Positions 16,035 through 26,211 are shown, numbered from the stretch's first letter. The stretch is DNA of 64,000 bases from Actinomyces respiraculi (GCF_014595995.2 NZ_CP063989.1:1054001-1118000), one strand, 5' to 3'. The notes: generated by a model from the sequence alone, not told the origin. A program made the numbers and translations.

Positions 16035-17951
16035 TCAACCGTCCTGCGGGCCCTTGCGGGTGGAGGCGTAGATGTCCGCCACGGCGTCGGCGTGCACGCG
16101 CATGACCTCAGCGCGCTTGACCTTGAGCGAAGGCGTGAGCAGGCCGTTGGCCTCGGTGAAGTCCGTCGTGAGCACCCGGTAGGCGCGGATTGACTCCGCG
16201 CGCGAGACGGCCCGGTTGGCACGCGCCACAGCCCGGTCGAGGGCGGCGAGCACCTGGGGGTGGTGCGAGGCCTCGACGACGTCCATCTCCGCAAGCCCGT
16301 GGTTGACCAGCCACTGGGGCAGCATCTCCTTGTCGAGGGTGACGAGGGCGGCGATGAAGGGCTCGCCGTCGCCGACGACGACGACCTGGCTCACGAGCGG
16401 GTGCCCGCGCAGACGGTCCTCAAGGATCGCCGGGGCGACGTTCTTGCCGCCGGCGGTGACGATGAGCTCCTTCTTGCGCCCGGTGATGCGGATCCAGCCG
16501 TCGTCGTCGATGGAGCCGATGTCACCGGTGCGGAACCAGCCGTCATCGGTGAAGGACTCGGCGTTGGCGGCCGGGTTGTTGTGGTAGCCGGAGAAGACGC
16601 CCAGACCCGTGACCTCGAGCTCGCCGTCGGCGCTCACACGGACCTTGTTGCCACACACGGGCGGACCGACGGTACCGATCTTGTTGCGGATGTCGAGGTT
16701 GACGCTGGTGGGGCCGATGGTCTCGGTCAGGCCGTAGCCTTCGAGGATGATGAGGCCCAGGCCCCGGTAGAAGTGGCCCAGGCGCTCGCCGAGCGGGCCG
16801 CCGCCGGAGATCGCGTAGCGGGCGTTGGGTCCCAGGAGCGCGCGGATCGTGCGGAAGACGAGCCGGTCCGCCGCCGCGTGCTGCGCCTTGAGGGCGGCCG
16901 AGGGACCCTGGGGGGTGTCCAGGGCGCGCGAGTAGGCGATGGCGGTCTTGGCCGCCCAGCGGAAGACCTTGAGCTTGGCGCCGGAGCCGGCCTTGGCATC
17001 GGCCGCGTTGTAGATCTTCTCCAGGACGCGGGGCACGGCCAGGACGTAGGTGGGGCCGAAGGCCTTGAGATCGGGCAGGAGGGTCTTGGGGTCGGAGTGG
17101 CCGAGGACCCCATTGCCCGCCAGGGCGAGGGTCTGAAGGAAGCGGGCGTAGGAGTGCGCCAGCGGCAGGAAGAGCAGCAGGCGGGTGTCCTCTAAGAACA
17201 GGACATCCGGGATCCACCGCACCCCGTTCCACGCCAGTCCCGCGACGGTGCGGTGGGTGAGTTCGACGCCCTTGGGGCGACCGGTGGTGCCGGAGGTGTA
17301 GATGATGGAGTAGATGTCCGAGGCGCTGATCCCGGCGGTGCGAGCGTCCAGGGCCGCACGGCTGATCTCGGCGCCTGCGGTGGTCAGGTCGGTCAGGGCG
17401 TCGCGGTCGAGCGACAGGATGTCGACGCTGTGGGCGTCCTCATGGGCGGTGGAGTAGGCGGCCACGGCCTGGCGGACGATCTCGGCCAGGGCGGTGGACT
17501 CGGTGATGACCAGCCTCAGGGCGGAGTCCTCGACGATCCACTCGATCTGCTCGGCGGAGTCCGTCTCGTAGATGGGCACGGAGACGAGGCCGGCACGGGC
17601 GATGGCCATGTCGAGCAGCGTCCACTCGTAGGAGGTGTGCGCCATGAGGCCGACGGCCTGGCCCGGCTCAAGCCCCAGACCCATGAAGCCGGAGGCGATG
17701 CGGGCGACCTCCTCGCCGAAGGAACGGGCGCTGATGGGAACCCACGTGTTGCCCAGGGGGGACTTGCGCTCGATGATCGTGCGCTCGGGGGCGCGCTCGA
17801 TGCGGCCGGCCAGCAGCCACGGGATCGTCCAGGACTCGTCCGGCTCCGCAATCAGGGGGCTGACGGCGACGCCGGCGATGACCCGGGGCGATCCGGCCAC
17901 TGACGGAGTTCCGGTGGACATAGGGGCGTGCTTGGCGGAGGAGTCGGTCAC
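16035..17951 (-). CDS. Long-chain fatty-acid-CoA ligase (AMP-forming), upstream copy
   Basis: A 638-residue paralogue of the gene at 14017-15918 with the same signature motifs: YTSGTTGRPKG, GYGLTET, DDGWFRTGDIG and ITGRKKELIVTAGGKNVAP. The two differ mainly at the N-terminus and in the acyl-binding region, so their chain-length preference could differ. The start is GTG at 17951; ATG at 17921 (MSTGTPSV) is an alternative. AAGAAT lies 7 nt before the GTG, so the transcript may be leaderless. Confidence 0.9.
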   Translation of the reverse strand: MTDSSAKHAPMSTGTPSVAGSPRVIAGVAVSPLIAEPDESWTIPWLLAGRIERAPERTIIERKSPLGNTWVPISARSFGEEVARIASGFMGLGLEPGQAVGLMAHTSYEWTLLDMAIARAGLVSVPIYETDSAEQIEWIVEDSALRLVITESTALAEIVRQAVAAYSTAHEDAHSVDILSLDRDALTDLTTAGAEISRAALDARTAGISASDIYSIIYTSGTTGRPKGVELTHRTVAGLAWNGVRWIPDVLFLEDTRLLLFLPLAHSYARFLQTLALAGNGVLGHSDPKTLLPDLKAFGPTYVLAVPRVLEKIYNAADAKAGSGAKLKVFRWAAKTAIAYSRALDTPQGPSAALKAQHAAADRLVFRTIRALLGPNARYAISGGGPLGERLGHFYRGLGLIILEGYGLTETIGPTSVNLDIRNKIGTVGPPVCGNKVRVSADGELEVTGLGVFSGYHNNPAANAESFTDDGWFRTGDIGSIDDDGWIRITGRKKELIVTAGGKNVAPAILEDRLRGHPLVSQVVVVGDGEPFIAALVTLDKEMLPQWLVNHGLAEMDVVEASHHPQVLAALDRAVARANRAVSRAESIRAYRVLTTDFTEANGLLTPSLKVKRAEVMRVHADAVADIYASTRKGPQDG

Positions 17952-18053
17952 CCGGGCATTCTTTCAGCACCCGTCAGGGTCGCGCACGGGGCACACCGAG
18001 GAAAGCCCCCCACTCTTGGAGGAATCCACGGGGCGCCACAAGGAGGTGGCGGC

Positions 18054-20870
18054 TCACTTCGCAGGCTTGGCCGGCGGCTCGCCCAGGACGTGGGCCGTGA
18101 CGACGACGGCGGGGGCCGCCTCGCCGTCGGCCGGGGTGGCCGTGGTCAGTGTGAGCGGACCGGTGACCTTCGCGGCCTCAACCAGGTCCGCACGCACGGC
18201 CTCGACCGCCGCCGCCAGGTCCGGGGCGACCGCCAGGGTGACGGACTCGATCGGCGTCTTCTGGCTCACCTTCGCCTCGGACTTGACCTTGCGCAGCGCG
18301 GCCAGCGCCAGGCCCGCGTGGCCCACGAGCGCGGCCGGGGCGTTGCCGGCGGCCTCGCGCAGGGGTGCGGCGGTCGGCCAGGTGGAGCGGTGCACGGAGC
18401 CGGTGCGGTACCAGGACCACACCTCCTCGGTGACGAAGGGCAGGAAGGGGGCCAGCAGGCGCACGAAGGTGTCGACGGCGATCGCCAGGGTCGTGCGCGC
18501 CGAGCGCACCGCCGTCGGCTCGTGGGCGGCGCCCTGGTCGTTGGCGCGCTCCTTGACGAGCTCGATGTAGTCGTCGCAGAAGGTCCAGAACAGCGACTCC
18601 GTGGCCTCCAGGGCGCGGGCGTGCTCGTAGCCGTCGAAGGCGGCCGTCGCCGTGTCCACCACGTTCGCCAGGGCGGCCAGCAGGGCCCGGTCGATGGCCT
18701 CGGTCACCTGGGAGCCGTCCAGGCTCGGGGCCGGGACCGCCGCCAGGGCGGCCTCGTCCGCGTCCCACGGCACGCCCATCGACAGGGCGAACTTCGAGGC
18801 GTTGAGCACCTTGATGGCCAGGCGTCGGCCGATCTTGATCTGCGTCTCCTCGAAGGCGGGGTCCAGGCCCAGGCGGGCGGAGGCCGCCCAGTAGCGCACG
18901 GCGTCGGAGCCGTAGGTGTCCAGCAGGCCCTTGGGGGTGACGACGTTGCCCTTGGACTTGCTCATCTTCTTGTGGTCCTTGTCGAGGATCCACCCGGAGA
19001 TGCCTGCGTGCCTCCACGGCAGGGCGCCGAACTCCAGGTCGGCGCGCACGACGGAGGAGAAGAGCCAGGTGCGGATGATGTCCTGGCCCTGGGGGCGCAG
19101 GTCCATGGGGTAGACGCGGTTGAAGAGGTCCTCGTCGTCGAGCCAGCCGGAGACGAGCTGGGGCGACAGGGAGGAGGTCGCCCAGGTGTCCATGATGTCG
19201 AGCTCGCCGACGAAGCCGCCGGGCACGCCGCGCTGGTCCTCGCTGTAGCCGGGGGCCGGGTCGGAGGAGGGGTCCACGGGCAGGGCGGCCTCGTCGGGGA
19301 CGATGATCTCGTCGTACAGGGGCCGGCCCTCGTCGTCGAGCTTGTACCACAGGGGGAAGGGCACGCCGAAGAAGCGCTGGCGCGAGACGAGCCAGTCGTT
19401 GTTCAGGCCCGTGACCCAGTTCTCGTAGCGCACGCGCATGAAGTCCGGGTGCCACGTGAGGGCGCGGCCGCGCTCGAGCAGCTCGGCGCGAAGGTCTGTG
19501 CCGGAGGCCGGGTTGACCCACTCCTTGCCGCCGTTGCGGATGTACCACTGGCGGGAGGTGACGATCTCCAGGGGCTTGTCGCCCTTCTCGAAGAAGTTCG
19601 TCTGACGCACCGTCTTGGTGGGCTCGCCGCGCATCTCACCGGTGGCTGCCAGGCGCTCGACGAGGGCGGCGCGGGCGGAGAAGGTCGTCTTGCCGGCCAT
19701 CTGGGCGTACATGGCGCGACCGGCCTCGTCGGTGATCCACTCGGGGGTCTCGGCCTCCAGGCGGCCGTCCTTGCGCAGGATCGCGCGCAGCGGCAGGCCC
19801 AGGTCGCGCCACCAGTCGATGTCGGTGGTGTCGCCGAAGGTGCAGCACATGGCGATGCCCGCGCCCTTGTCCTTCTCCGCCGCCGGGTGCGCCAGCACGG
19901 GCACCTCGACACCGAAGACGGGGGAGGCGACCATCTGGCCGAACAGCGGCTGGAAGCGCTCGTCGTCGGGGTGGGCGACCAGGGCGACGCAGGCGGGCAG
20001 GAGCTCGGGGCGCGTGGTCTCGATGCAGATGTCGGCGCTGCCCTCGGGTCCCTGCTCGACGGGGGCGCCGGCGGCCTTCGCGGAGGCGGCCGCCTCGGCG
20101 TCGACGACGTGGAAGGCCAGGCGGTGGTAGTGGCCGGGGTACTCGCGCGACTCCAGCTCGGCCTGGGCGACGGCCGTCTGGAAGGTGACGTCCCACAGGC
20201 CCGGGGCGGCGGCCTGGTAGGCCTCGCCACGCGCGAGGTTGCGCAGGAAGGCGGCCTGGGCGACCTTGCGGGCGCGCGGGCCGATGGTCTGGTAGTTCTG
20301 CCTCCAGTCGACGCTCAGGCCCAGCTGGCGCCACAGGGCCTCGAACTGGGCCTCGTCCTCGACGGTGAGGCGCTCGCACAGCTCGACGAAGTTGCGTCGC
20401 GAGACCGGCACCTGGTCCGCGGCCTTGATGGACCTGCCCTCGCCGCCGGTGTGCGGGGGCTCGAAGTCCGGGTCGTAGGGCAGCGTCGGGTCGCAGCGCA
20501 CGCCGAAGTAGTTCTGCACGCGGCGCTCGGTGGGCAGGCCGTTGTCGTCCCAGCCCATCGGGTAGAAGACGGACTTGCCGCGCATGCGCTGGTAGCGGGC
20601 GACGGTGTCGGTGTGCGTGTAGGAGAACACGTGGCCCACGTGCAGGGAGCCGGAGACCGTCGGCGGAGGCGTGTCGATGGAGTAGACGTCCGCGCGCTCG
20701 GCGGAGCGGTCGAAGGCGTAGGTGCCCTGCTGCTCCCAGCGCTCACCCCAGGTGGCCTCCAGGCCGTCGGTGCTGACCTTCGCGGGCACGCGGGGGCTGT
20801 GGAGCTCGGAGGGCAGCAGGCGGCCGGAGGATGAGGGGGCAGCGGCGTGGCTCATGGGGGTCTCAGACAT
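18054..20870 (-). CDS. valS: Valyl-tRNA synthetase
   Basis: A 938-residue class Ia synthetase. The HIGH motif is SGSLHVGH near residue 77 and the KMSKS motif HKKMSKSKGN near residue 636; the CP1 editing domain lies between. GWDDNGLPTERRVQNYFGV is typical of the ValRS type found in Actinomyces and Bifidobacterium. The ATG at 20870 (MSETPMSHAAA) was chosen because a shorter leader fits the family. No T-box was found upstream, unlike ileS in the same window. It is divergent from mpa. Confidence 0.96.
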   Translation of the reverse strand: MSETPMSHAAAPSSSGRLLPSELHSPRVPAKVSTDGLEATWGERWEQQGTYAFDRSAERADVYSIDTPPPTVSGSLHVGHVFSYTHTDTVARYQRMRGKSVFYPMGWDDNGLPTERRVQNYFGVRCDPTLPYDPDFEPPHTGGEGRSIKAADQVPVSRRNFVELCERLTVEDEAQFEALWRQLGLSVDWRQNYQTIGPRARKVAQAAFLRNLARGEAYQAAAPGLWDVTFQTAVAQAELESREYPGHYHRLAFHVVDAEAAASAKAAGAPVEQGPEGSADICIETTRPELLPACVALVAHPDDERFQPLFGQMVASPVFGVEVPVLAHPAAEKDKGAGIAMCCTFGDTTDIDWWRDLGLPLRAILRKDGRLEAETPEWITDEAGRAMYAQMAGKTTFSARAALVERLAATGEMRGEPTKTVRQTNFFEKGDKPLEIVTSRQWYIRNGGKEWVNPASGTDLRAELLERGRALTWHPDFMRVRYENWVTGLNNDWLVSRQRFFGVPFPLWYKLDDEGRPLYDEIIVPDEAALPVDPSSDPAPGYSEDQRGVPGGFVGELDIMDTWATSSLSPQLVSGWLDDEDLFNRVYPMDLRPQGQDIIRTWLFSSVVRADLEFGALPWRHAGISGWILDKDHKKMSKSKGNVVTPKGLLDTYGSDAVRYWAASARLGLDPAFEETQIKIGRRLAIKVLNASKFALSMGVPWDADEAALAAVPAPSLDGSQVTEAIDRALLAALANVVDTATAAFDGYEHARALEATESLFWTFCDDYIELVKERANDQGAAHEPTAVRSARTTLAIAVDTFVRLLAPFLPFVTEEVWSWYRTGSVHRSTWPTAAPLREAAGNAPAALVGHAGLALAALRKVKSEAKVSQKTPIESVTLAVAPDLAAAVEAVRADLVEAAKVTGPLTLTTATPADGEAAPAVVVTAHVLGEPPAKPAK

Positions 20871-20993
20871 GGAGCCGATTCTGTCACGGCGCGGCCGGAG
20901 CCCTCGACGCGCCCCGGTGTGAGGTCGGCAGAGCGCGGCAGGGTTGTTGATGACGAGAACCCGATTCGGGGTTACGAAACGCCCAACGATTGG

Positions 20994-20999
20994 TACGAT
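20994..20999 (+). promoter_or_regulatory. Probable -10 element of the pupylation operon
   Basis: TACGAT fits TANNNT in an AT-rich patch of the spacer, about 62 bp before the mpa start. A weak -35-like GTTACG lies about 17 bp upstream. Confidence 0.35.
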
Positions 21000-21061
21000 T
21001 GTACTACTCAGGGTCGGGGAGGACCCGGACCGGTGCTGGGCAGCAGTCAAGGAGGATGCGC

Positions 21062-22690
21062 ATGGAGGAGCAGCCGGTGGGACACAGGGAGCCAGCGAGT
21101 GGGGTGCAGACCATCAGCACCGTCAGCAACGCTGACACGGACGTGAGGGACCGGCTGCGCGAGCTCACCGAGCAGGCCGGCGTGCTCAACCGCAAGAACG
21201 CCTCCCTGGCCAACGCCCTGAGGGCGGCCCGCCAGGAGCTGGCGGCCCTCCACGAGGACGTCAAGGCTCTCCAGCTGCCGCCTCTGGCCCACGCCACCGT
21301 CCTGGCCGTCGACGCCACCGAGCGCACCGCCGACGTCTCCATCGCCGGACGGCGCCACCGGGTGGGTGTGGGCCCCGCCGTCGTGGCCTCCTCCCTGCAC
21401 CCGGGCGACGATGTCGTCCTCAACGAGCACCTCGTCATCACCACCACCTGCCCCTCACCGCGCTTCGGCGAGGTCGTCACCGTCAAGGAGACCTACGACG
21501 ACGGCACCGTCCTGGTCTTGGCCCGCCACGACGAGGAGCAGGTCCTCACCCTCTCGGCGACCCTGACCGACCACCGCCCGCGGGTGGGCGACGCGCTCGT
21601 GGCCGACCTGGCCGTGCGCATGGCGCTGCGTCCCGTCGTGCGCTCCGAGGTCGAGGAGCTCGTCCTGGAGGAGGTCCCCGACGTCGGCTACGGCGACATC
21701 GGGGGACTGGGCGAGCAGATCGAGCTCATCCGCGACGCCGTCGAGCTGCCCTTCCTGCACCCTGACCTCTACCGCGAGCACCGGCTCACCCCGCCGCGCG
21801 GCGTCCTGCTCTACGGACCGCCCGGCTGTGGCAAGACCCTCATCGCCAAGGCCGTGGCCGCCTCCCTCAGCGCCGGGGGGCGCGGTGAGGCCTACTTCCT
21901 CAACATCAAGGGCCCCCAGTTGCTGGACAAGTACGTGGGAGAGACCGAGCGGCGCATCCGCGTCATCTTCGCCCGCGCCCGGGAGAAGGCCGCCACCGGG
22001 GTGCCCGTCGTCATCTTCTTCGACGAGATGGACTCCCTGTTCCGCACCCGCGGCTCCGGGCGCTCCTCGGACGTGGAGACCACCGTCGTCCCCCAGATGC
22101 TCGCCGAGATCGACGGCGTCGACGAGCTCGACAACGTCGTCGTCATCGGCGCCACCAACCGCGAGGACATGATCGACCCGGCGATCCTGCGACCGGGGCG
22201 CCTCGACGTCAAGATCCGCATCGGTCGGCCGGACCGGAACGGGGCGGCCGAGATCCTGGCGACCTACCTCACGCCCGACCTGCCGATCAGCGAGGAGCTC
22301 CTGGATGCCCGCGGCGGCGCGCAGGGCGCGGTCGACGCCCTCATCGAGCAGGTGGTCGCGACCCTCTACACCCGCCGACGCGCCACCGAGATGGTGGAGC
22401 TCACCCACGCCGACGGGCAGGTCGAGGTCCTGCACGTCGCCGACCTCGTCAGCGGCGCCATGCTCGCCAACATCGTCGACCGGGCCAAGAAGGCGGCGGT
22501 CAAGGACCTGGTCACCAGCGGCAGGCGCGGCCTGACGCAGGAGCACCTGCGCTGCGCCGTCATCGACGAGATCGTGGAGAACGAGGGCCTGCCCGCCACC
22601 GTCCACCCCGACGACTGGGCGCGCGTGAGCGGGCGGCGCGGCACCCCGGTGGTGTCCATGAGCGTGCTCCAGCGCGACCGGGAGGAGTGA
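21062..22690 (+). CDS. ARC/Mpa ring-forming AAA ATPase of the Pup system, lacking the proteasome-docking tail
   Basis: A 542-residue hexameric unfoldase recognising pupylated proteins. An N-terminal coiled coil that binds Pup (about 18-57) precedes the OB domains (about 60-195). Walker A is GPPGCGKT near 251 and Walker B VVIFFDEMD near 316. Mpa of proteasome-bearing species ends in the HbYX-type QYL that opens the 20S gate; here the end is VLQRDREE, so docking is not expected. The ATG at 21062 was chosen for its spacing from AAGGAGG (6 nt); ATG 21056 is too close. dop follows. Confidence 0.95.
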   Translation: MEEQPVGHREPASGVQTISTVSNADTDVRDRLRELTEQAGVLNRKNASLANALRAARQELAALHEDVKALQLPPLAHATVLAVDATERTADVSIAGRRHRVGVGPAVVASSLHPGDDVVLNEHLVITTTCPSPRFGEVVTVKETYDDGTVLVLARHDEEQVLTLSATLTDHRPRVGDALVADLAVRMALRPVVRSEVEELVLEEVPDVGYGDIGGLGEQIELIRDAVELPFLHPDLYREHRLTPPRGVLLYGPPGCGKTLIAKAVAASLSAGGRGEAYFLNIKGPQLLDKYVGETERRIRVIFARAREKAATGVPVVIFFDEMDSLFRTRGSGRSSDVETTVVPQMLAEIDGVDELDNVVVIGATNREDMIDPAILRPGRLDVKIRIGRPDRNGAAEILATYLTPDLPISEELLDARGGAQGAVDALIEQVVATLYTRRRATEMVELTHADGQVEVLHVADLVSGAMLANIVDRAKKAAVKDLVTSGRRGLTQEHLRCAVIDEIVENEGLPATVHPDDWARVSGRRGTPVVSMSVLQRDREE

Positions 22691-22695
22691 GGGAG

Positions 22696-24459
22696 ATGGC
22701 CGCGCCCACCAGCCCGCCGCGGGCCGTCGGCCGCGAGGTCACGGTCATGGGCATGGAGACCGAGTACGGCATCCTCGGTGCCGAGCCCGAGGACGTCGTG
22801 GCGGCCTGTCTGGAGGCCGAGACCGAGCAGGGGCGCTGCCCGGGCGTGCGCTGGGACTACTCGGGTGAGTACCCCCTGCGCGACGCCCGCGGCTTCGAGG
22901 TGGACCGCGCGGCGGTCGACCCTTCCATGCTCACCGACGTTCCCGGGGGCGCTTCCGTGGAAGGCCCCGTCCCCGGGCGCCTGCGCACCACCGTCGTCGC
23001 GCGCCTGACCGCCCAGGAGGAGGCCTGGCAGCGCGGCACGGCCACCTGCCCTGCCAGCGGTGGGCGCCTGTACGTCGACCACGGGCACCCCGAGTACGCC
23101 ACCCCCGAGTGCACCGGGGCCGCCCAGGCCACCCTGGCCGACCGGGCCGGGGACCTCCTCGTCGCCCGCGGGGCCGAGCTGCTGCGCCGTCGCGGCGTGC
23201 CGGCCCGCCTGTTCAAGAACAACGTCGACGGCAAGGGCGCCACCTACGGCACCCACGAGAACTACCTCGTGCCCCGTGCGATCGACTTCGACGACCTCAC
23301 CCAGGCCCTCGTGCCCCTGCTCGTCGTGCGCCCCCTGCTCGTGGGCTCCGGCCGGGTGGGCACCGGCGCCGTCTCGACGGACACGACCTTCCAGATCAGC
23401 CAGAGGGCCGACTACCTGGAGAAGGTCGTGGGCCTGGGGACCACGGTGGACCGCCCCCTGGTCAACACCCGCGACGAGCCCCACGCCGACCCCGAGCGCT
23501 GGCGGCGCCTGCACCTGGTGGCCGGGGACGCCAGCAGCTTCGACACGATGACCTGGCTCAAGCTCGGCATGACCTCCCTCGTGCTCCAGGTCCTGGCCGA
23601 CGGCGTCCCCGAGGCCTGGCGCCGCCTGCGCCTGGCCGACCCCGTGGCCCAGGCCCGCGAGGTCTCCCGCGACACCCGCCTGCACGGTGCGCTCGAGCTC
23701 GCCGACGGGCGACGCCTGAGCGCCCTGGAGATCCTCGAGCACTACCTCGACACGGTGCGCAGCCACCTGGGGGACCGTGGACGCCCCGCACCGGCACCGG
23801 CGGGCGATCCCCTGGGCCCGAACCTCGCCGCCCTGGCCGACGGCGCCGATGCCGACGGGGTCGAGACCGGCGCGGTCCTCGCCTTCTGGCAGGCCTCGCT
23901 GCGCGAGCTTGAGGCGCTGCGCGCCCACGACGGCGACCCGGCGGACCCGGACGCTCCCGCCGGGCACCTGGAGTGGGTCGCCAAGCAGCGTCTCCTGGAC
24001 GCCACCGCACGCCGCCACCCCGGGGCGGGCGACGTCCTGCACGCCGTCGACCTGGCGTGGTCCGAGCTCTCTCCGGCCGGGCGGGGCCTGGCCGAGCGGG
24101 TGCCCGCCGGCGCTGCCGCCCGGGGCGGGCTCGACGACCACCTGCTGGAGGCCGCCCTGGGTGAGCCACCCGCCACCACCCGGGCCTGGCTGCGCGGTAG
24201 GCTCGTAGGCGCCTTTCCCGGGCAGGTCGTCGCTGCCGGCTGGCACTCCATGGTGCTGGAGACCGGTGAGAAGGACCAGCGCCGCCTGCCCCTGACCGAC
24301 CCCCTGTCCTTCACCCGCACCGCCGCGTCACCGGCTGTTGAGGGCGCCGCCGACGTCGTCGAGGTCCTCAACCGGCTCACGGGCGAGTCCCTCGACCGCC
24401 TGGCACCGCCCCCCGCAGGCGCGACCCGTACCGCCACCCCGTCAGGAGAGCAGACATGA
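22696..24459 (+). CDS. dop: Dop, Pup deamidase/depupylase
   Basis: A 587-residue carboxylate-amine-ligase-fold enzyme that deamidates the Pup C-terminal Gln and removes Pup from targets. METEYGILG carries the metal-binding Glu, and YVDHGHPEYATPE near residue 123 contains the conserved catalytic Asp. The longer stretch before it is the Dop-specific loop absent from PafA. The ATG at 22696 lies after GAGGAG; a GTG at 22687 is an alternative. Its stop overlaps the pup start by 4 nt. Confidence 0.95.
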   Translation: MAAPTSPPRAVGREVTVMGMETEYGILGAEPEDVVAACLEAETEQGRCPGVRWDYSGEYPLRDARGFEVDRAAVDPSMLTDVPGGASVEGPVPGRLRTTVVARLTAQEEAWQRGTATCPASGGRLYVDHGHPEYATPECTGAAQATLADRAGDLLVARGAELLRRRGVPARLFKNNVDGKGATYGTHENYLVPRAIDFDDLTQALVPLLVVRPLLVGSGRVGTGAVSTDTTFQISQRADYLEKVVGLGTTVDRPLVNTRDEPHADPERWRRLHLVAGDASSFDTMTWLKLGMTSLVLQVLADGVPEAWRRLRLADPVAQAREVSRDTRLHGALELADGRRLSALEILEHYLDTVRSHLGDRGRPAPAPAGDPLGPNLAALADGADADGVETGAVLAFWQASLRELEALRAHDGDPADPDAPAGHLEWVAKQRLLDATARRHPGAGDVLHAVDLAWSELSPAGRGLAERVPAGAAARGGLDDHLLEAALGEPPATTRAWLRGRLVGAFPGQVVAAGWHSMVLETGEKDQRRLPLTDPLSFTRTAASPAVEGAADVVEVLNRLTGESLDRLAPPPAGATRTATPSGEQT

Positions 24460-24647
24460 GTGAGTTCGCCCAGCCGTCCCGCAGCCGTCAGGACGACCCC
24501 CCGGCTCCCGACGAGGACCCCACGCCCCCGCCGGCCGGGCCCGCCCGCGGCCAGGGACTGGACTCGGTCCTCGACATGATCGACGACGTCCTGGCCGTGG
24601 ACGCGCAGGAGTTCGTGCGAGGCTTCGTGCAGAAGGGCGGCCAGTGA
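24456..24647 (+). CDS. pup: Prokaryotic ubiquitin-like protein Pup
   Basis: A 63-residue, largely disordered Pro/Asp-rich modifier. The C-terminal half LDSVLDMIDDVLAVDA is the helix that pairs with the ARC coiled coil, and the end VQKGGQ is the Gln form that Dop must convert to Glu before ligation. It overlaps dop (ATGA) and pafA (GTGA). Confidence 0.97.
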   Translation: MSEFAQPSRSRQDDPPAPDEDPTPPPAGPARGQGLDSVLDMIDDVLAVDAQEFVRGFVQKGGQ

Positions 24648-26200
24648 GCGCCAGTGTCCCGGGGCCGCGTGTCACCGGCCTGGAGACCGAGTTCGGTGTC
24701 CTGTGCGCTCCCGCCGGGCCGGCGGAGCCCGCGAGCACCGACCTGCCGGGCATCGAGCAGGCGGCCGCGCTCATCTTCCGCCACCGCCCGGTCGGCTACC
24801 GCAGCACCAACCTGTTCCTGCCCAACGGAGGGCGCCTCTACCTCGACATCGGCTCCCACCCCGAGTACGCCACCGCCGAGTGCCTGCGCGTGCGCGACCT
24901 CGTTGCCCAGGACCAGGCCGGGCGCGCGATCCTGGTCTCTATGGCGCAGCAGGCCGCCGCGGGCCTGGCCCGCAGGGGGATCCGAGCCCGCTTCCACCTG
25001 CTGGCCAACAACACCGATTCGGCTGGCCACACCTACGGCTGCCACGAGAGCTACTCCGTGCCCCGCCACCTCATCGGTGACGGGAACGGGACCGAGGGGG
25101 GCGGTTCCGGGCGCTCTGAGGCCACGATGGCGGTCCTCACCTCCTTCCTGGCCACCCGCCCCGTGCTGGTCGGCTCCGGCAGACCGCTGCGGCCCGGTGC
25201 CGCAGGCAGCATCCCGGAGGCCCAGGGACCGCAGGACGAGGATGCCTGCTGGGGCCTGTCGCCGCGCGCGCCGCACCTGAGGTCCCTCACCTCCGCCGAC
25301 ACCACCGGCGAGCGCGCCCTCATCAACACCCGCGACGAGCCTCACGCCGACCCCGCCCGCCTGCGCCGCCTGCACGTCACCTGTGCCGACACCACCATGG
25401 CCGAGCCCGCCACCGGCCTGCGCAGCGCCCTCACCCTCCTGCTCCTGGACGCCCTCGAGGCCGGCTGGGACTTCACCGACCTCGTCTTGGTCGACCCGTT
25501 GGCCACTCTGTCCGCGCTGGGGGACAGCGCCTGGGGCGACGTCCTCGCTGTCACCGGCGACGGGAGGCGCCTGAGCGCCGTCGACGTCCAAGAGGCCTTC
25601 CTGGAGCGGATGAGCGACTACCTGCACGAGGCCGGGGTTCCCGAGTTCCTGCGCGGCGCCGAGCACCTGGTGGAGGACCTGGCCCCCCGCGTCGTCTCCG
25701 CGCTGCGCCACCGTGATGCCAGCGCCATCGACACCGAGATCGACTGGGCCGTCAAGCGGCGTCTCATGCGCGCCCAGCGCGAGCGCCACCCCCAGCTGTG
25801 CGGCCAGGCGCTGGAGACCCTGCGCTCGCGGGTCGACCTGGCCTACCACGACCTCAACGCCGAGACCGGGCTGAGCCCGCGCCTGACCGCCCAGGGGGCC
25901 ATGACGCGCCTGTGCGAGCCCCAGGAGGTCGAGGACGCCCGCCGCACGCCCCCGGCCACGCGCGCCGCCCTGCGCGGCGCCTTCGTGGAGGCCTGCCTGG
26001 AGGTGGGCGCCGACTTCTCGGTGACCTGGGAGAGCCTGCGCCTGGACTCGCCGGCCACCGCGCCCCTCGACCTGCCCGATCCCCTGGAGACGGTCAACAA
26101 GGCCGCCGAGTCGCTCACACGGCGGGTGCGCGGCCTGCGCCTCGAGCAGATGCGCCGCATCAACCTCGTGGGGCGCGGCGGCCTGGGGGCCCCGGGCTGA
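24644..26200 (+). CDS. pafA: PafA, Pup-protein ligase
   Basis: A 518-residue ligase that joins the Pup C-terminal Glu to substrate lysines using ATP. LETEFGV carries the metal-binding Glu, and LYLDIGSHPEYATAE near residue 66 contains the conserved catalytic Asp. A Gly/Ser-rich insert near 148 and an acidic stretch near 195 look like surface loops. In proteasome-bearing actinobacteria prcB and prcA usually lie between pup and pafA; here pafA starts inside the pup stop codon. No pafB/pafC follows. Confidence 0.95.
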   Translation: MSASVPGPRVTGLETEFGVLCAPAGPAEPASTDLPGIEQAAALIFRHRPVGYRSTNLFLPNGGRLYLDIGSHPEYATAECLRVRDLVAQDQAGRAILVSMAQQAAAGLARRGIRARFHLLANNTDSAGHTYGCHESYSVPRHLIGDGNGTEGGGSGRSEATMAVLTSFLATRPVLVGSGRPLRPGAAGSIPEAQGPQDEDACWGLSPRAPHLRSLTSADTTGERALINTRDEPHADPARLRRLHVTCADTTMAEPATGLRSALTLLLLDALEAGWDFTDLVLVDPLATLSALGDSAWGDVLAVTGDGRRLSAVDVQEAFLERMSDYLHEAGVPEFLRGAEHLVEDLAPRVVSALRHRDASAIDTEIDWAVKRRLMRAQRERHPQLCGQALETLRSRVDLAYHDLNAETGLSPRLTAQGAMTRLCEPQEVEDARRTPPATRAALRGAFVEACLEVGADFSVTWESLRLDSPATAPLDLPDPLETVNKAAESLTRRVRGLRLEQMRRINLVGRGGLGAPG

Positions 26201-26211
26201 GCCCCGTGCCG

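Noticed and set aside
20871..21000. T-box leader on valS
   Set aside because: The spacer is short and lacks a TGGNACCGCG element and a GTC specifier stem.
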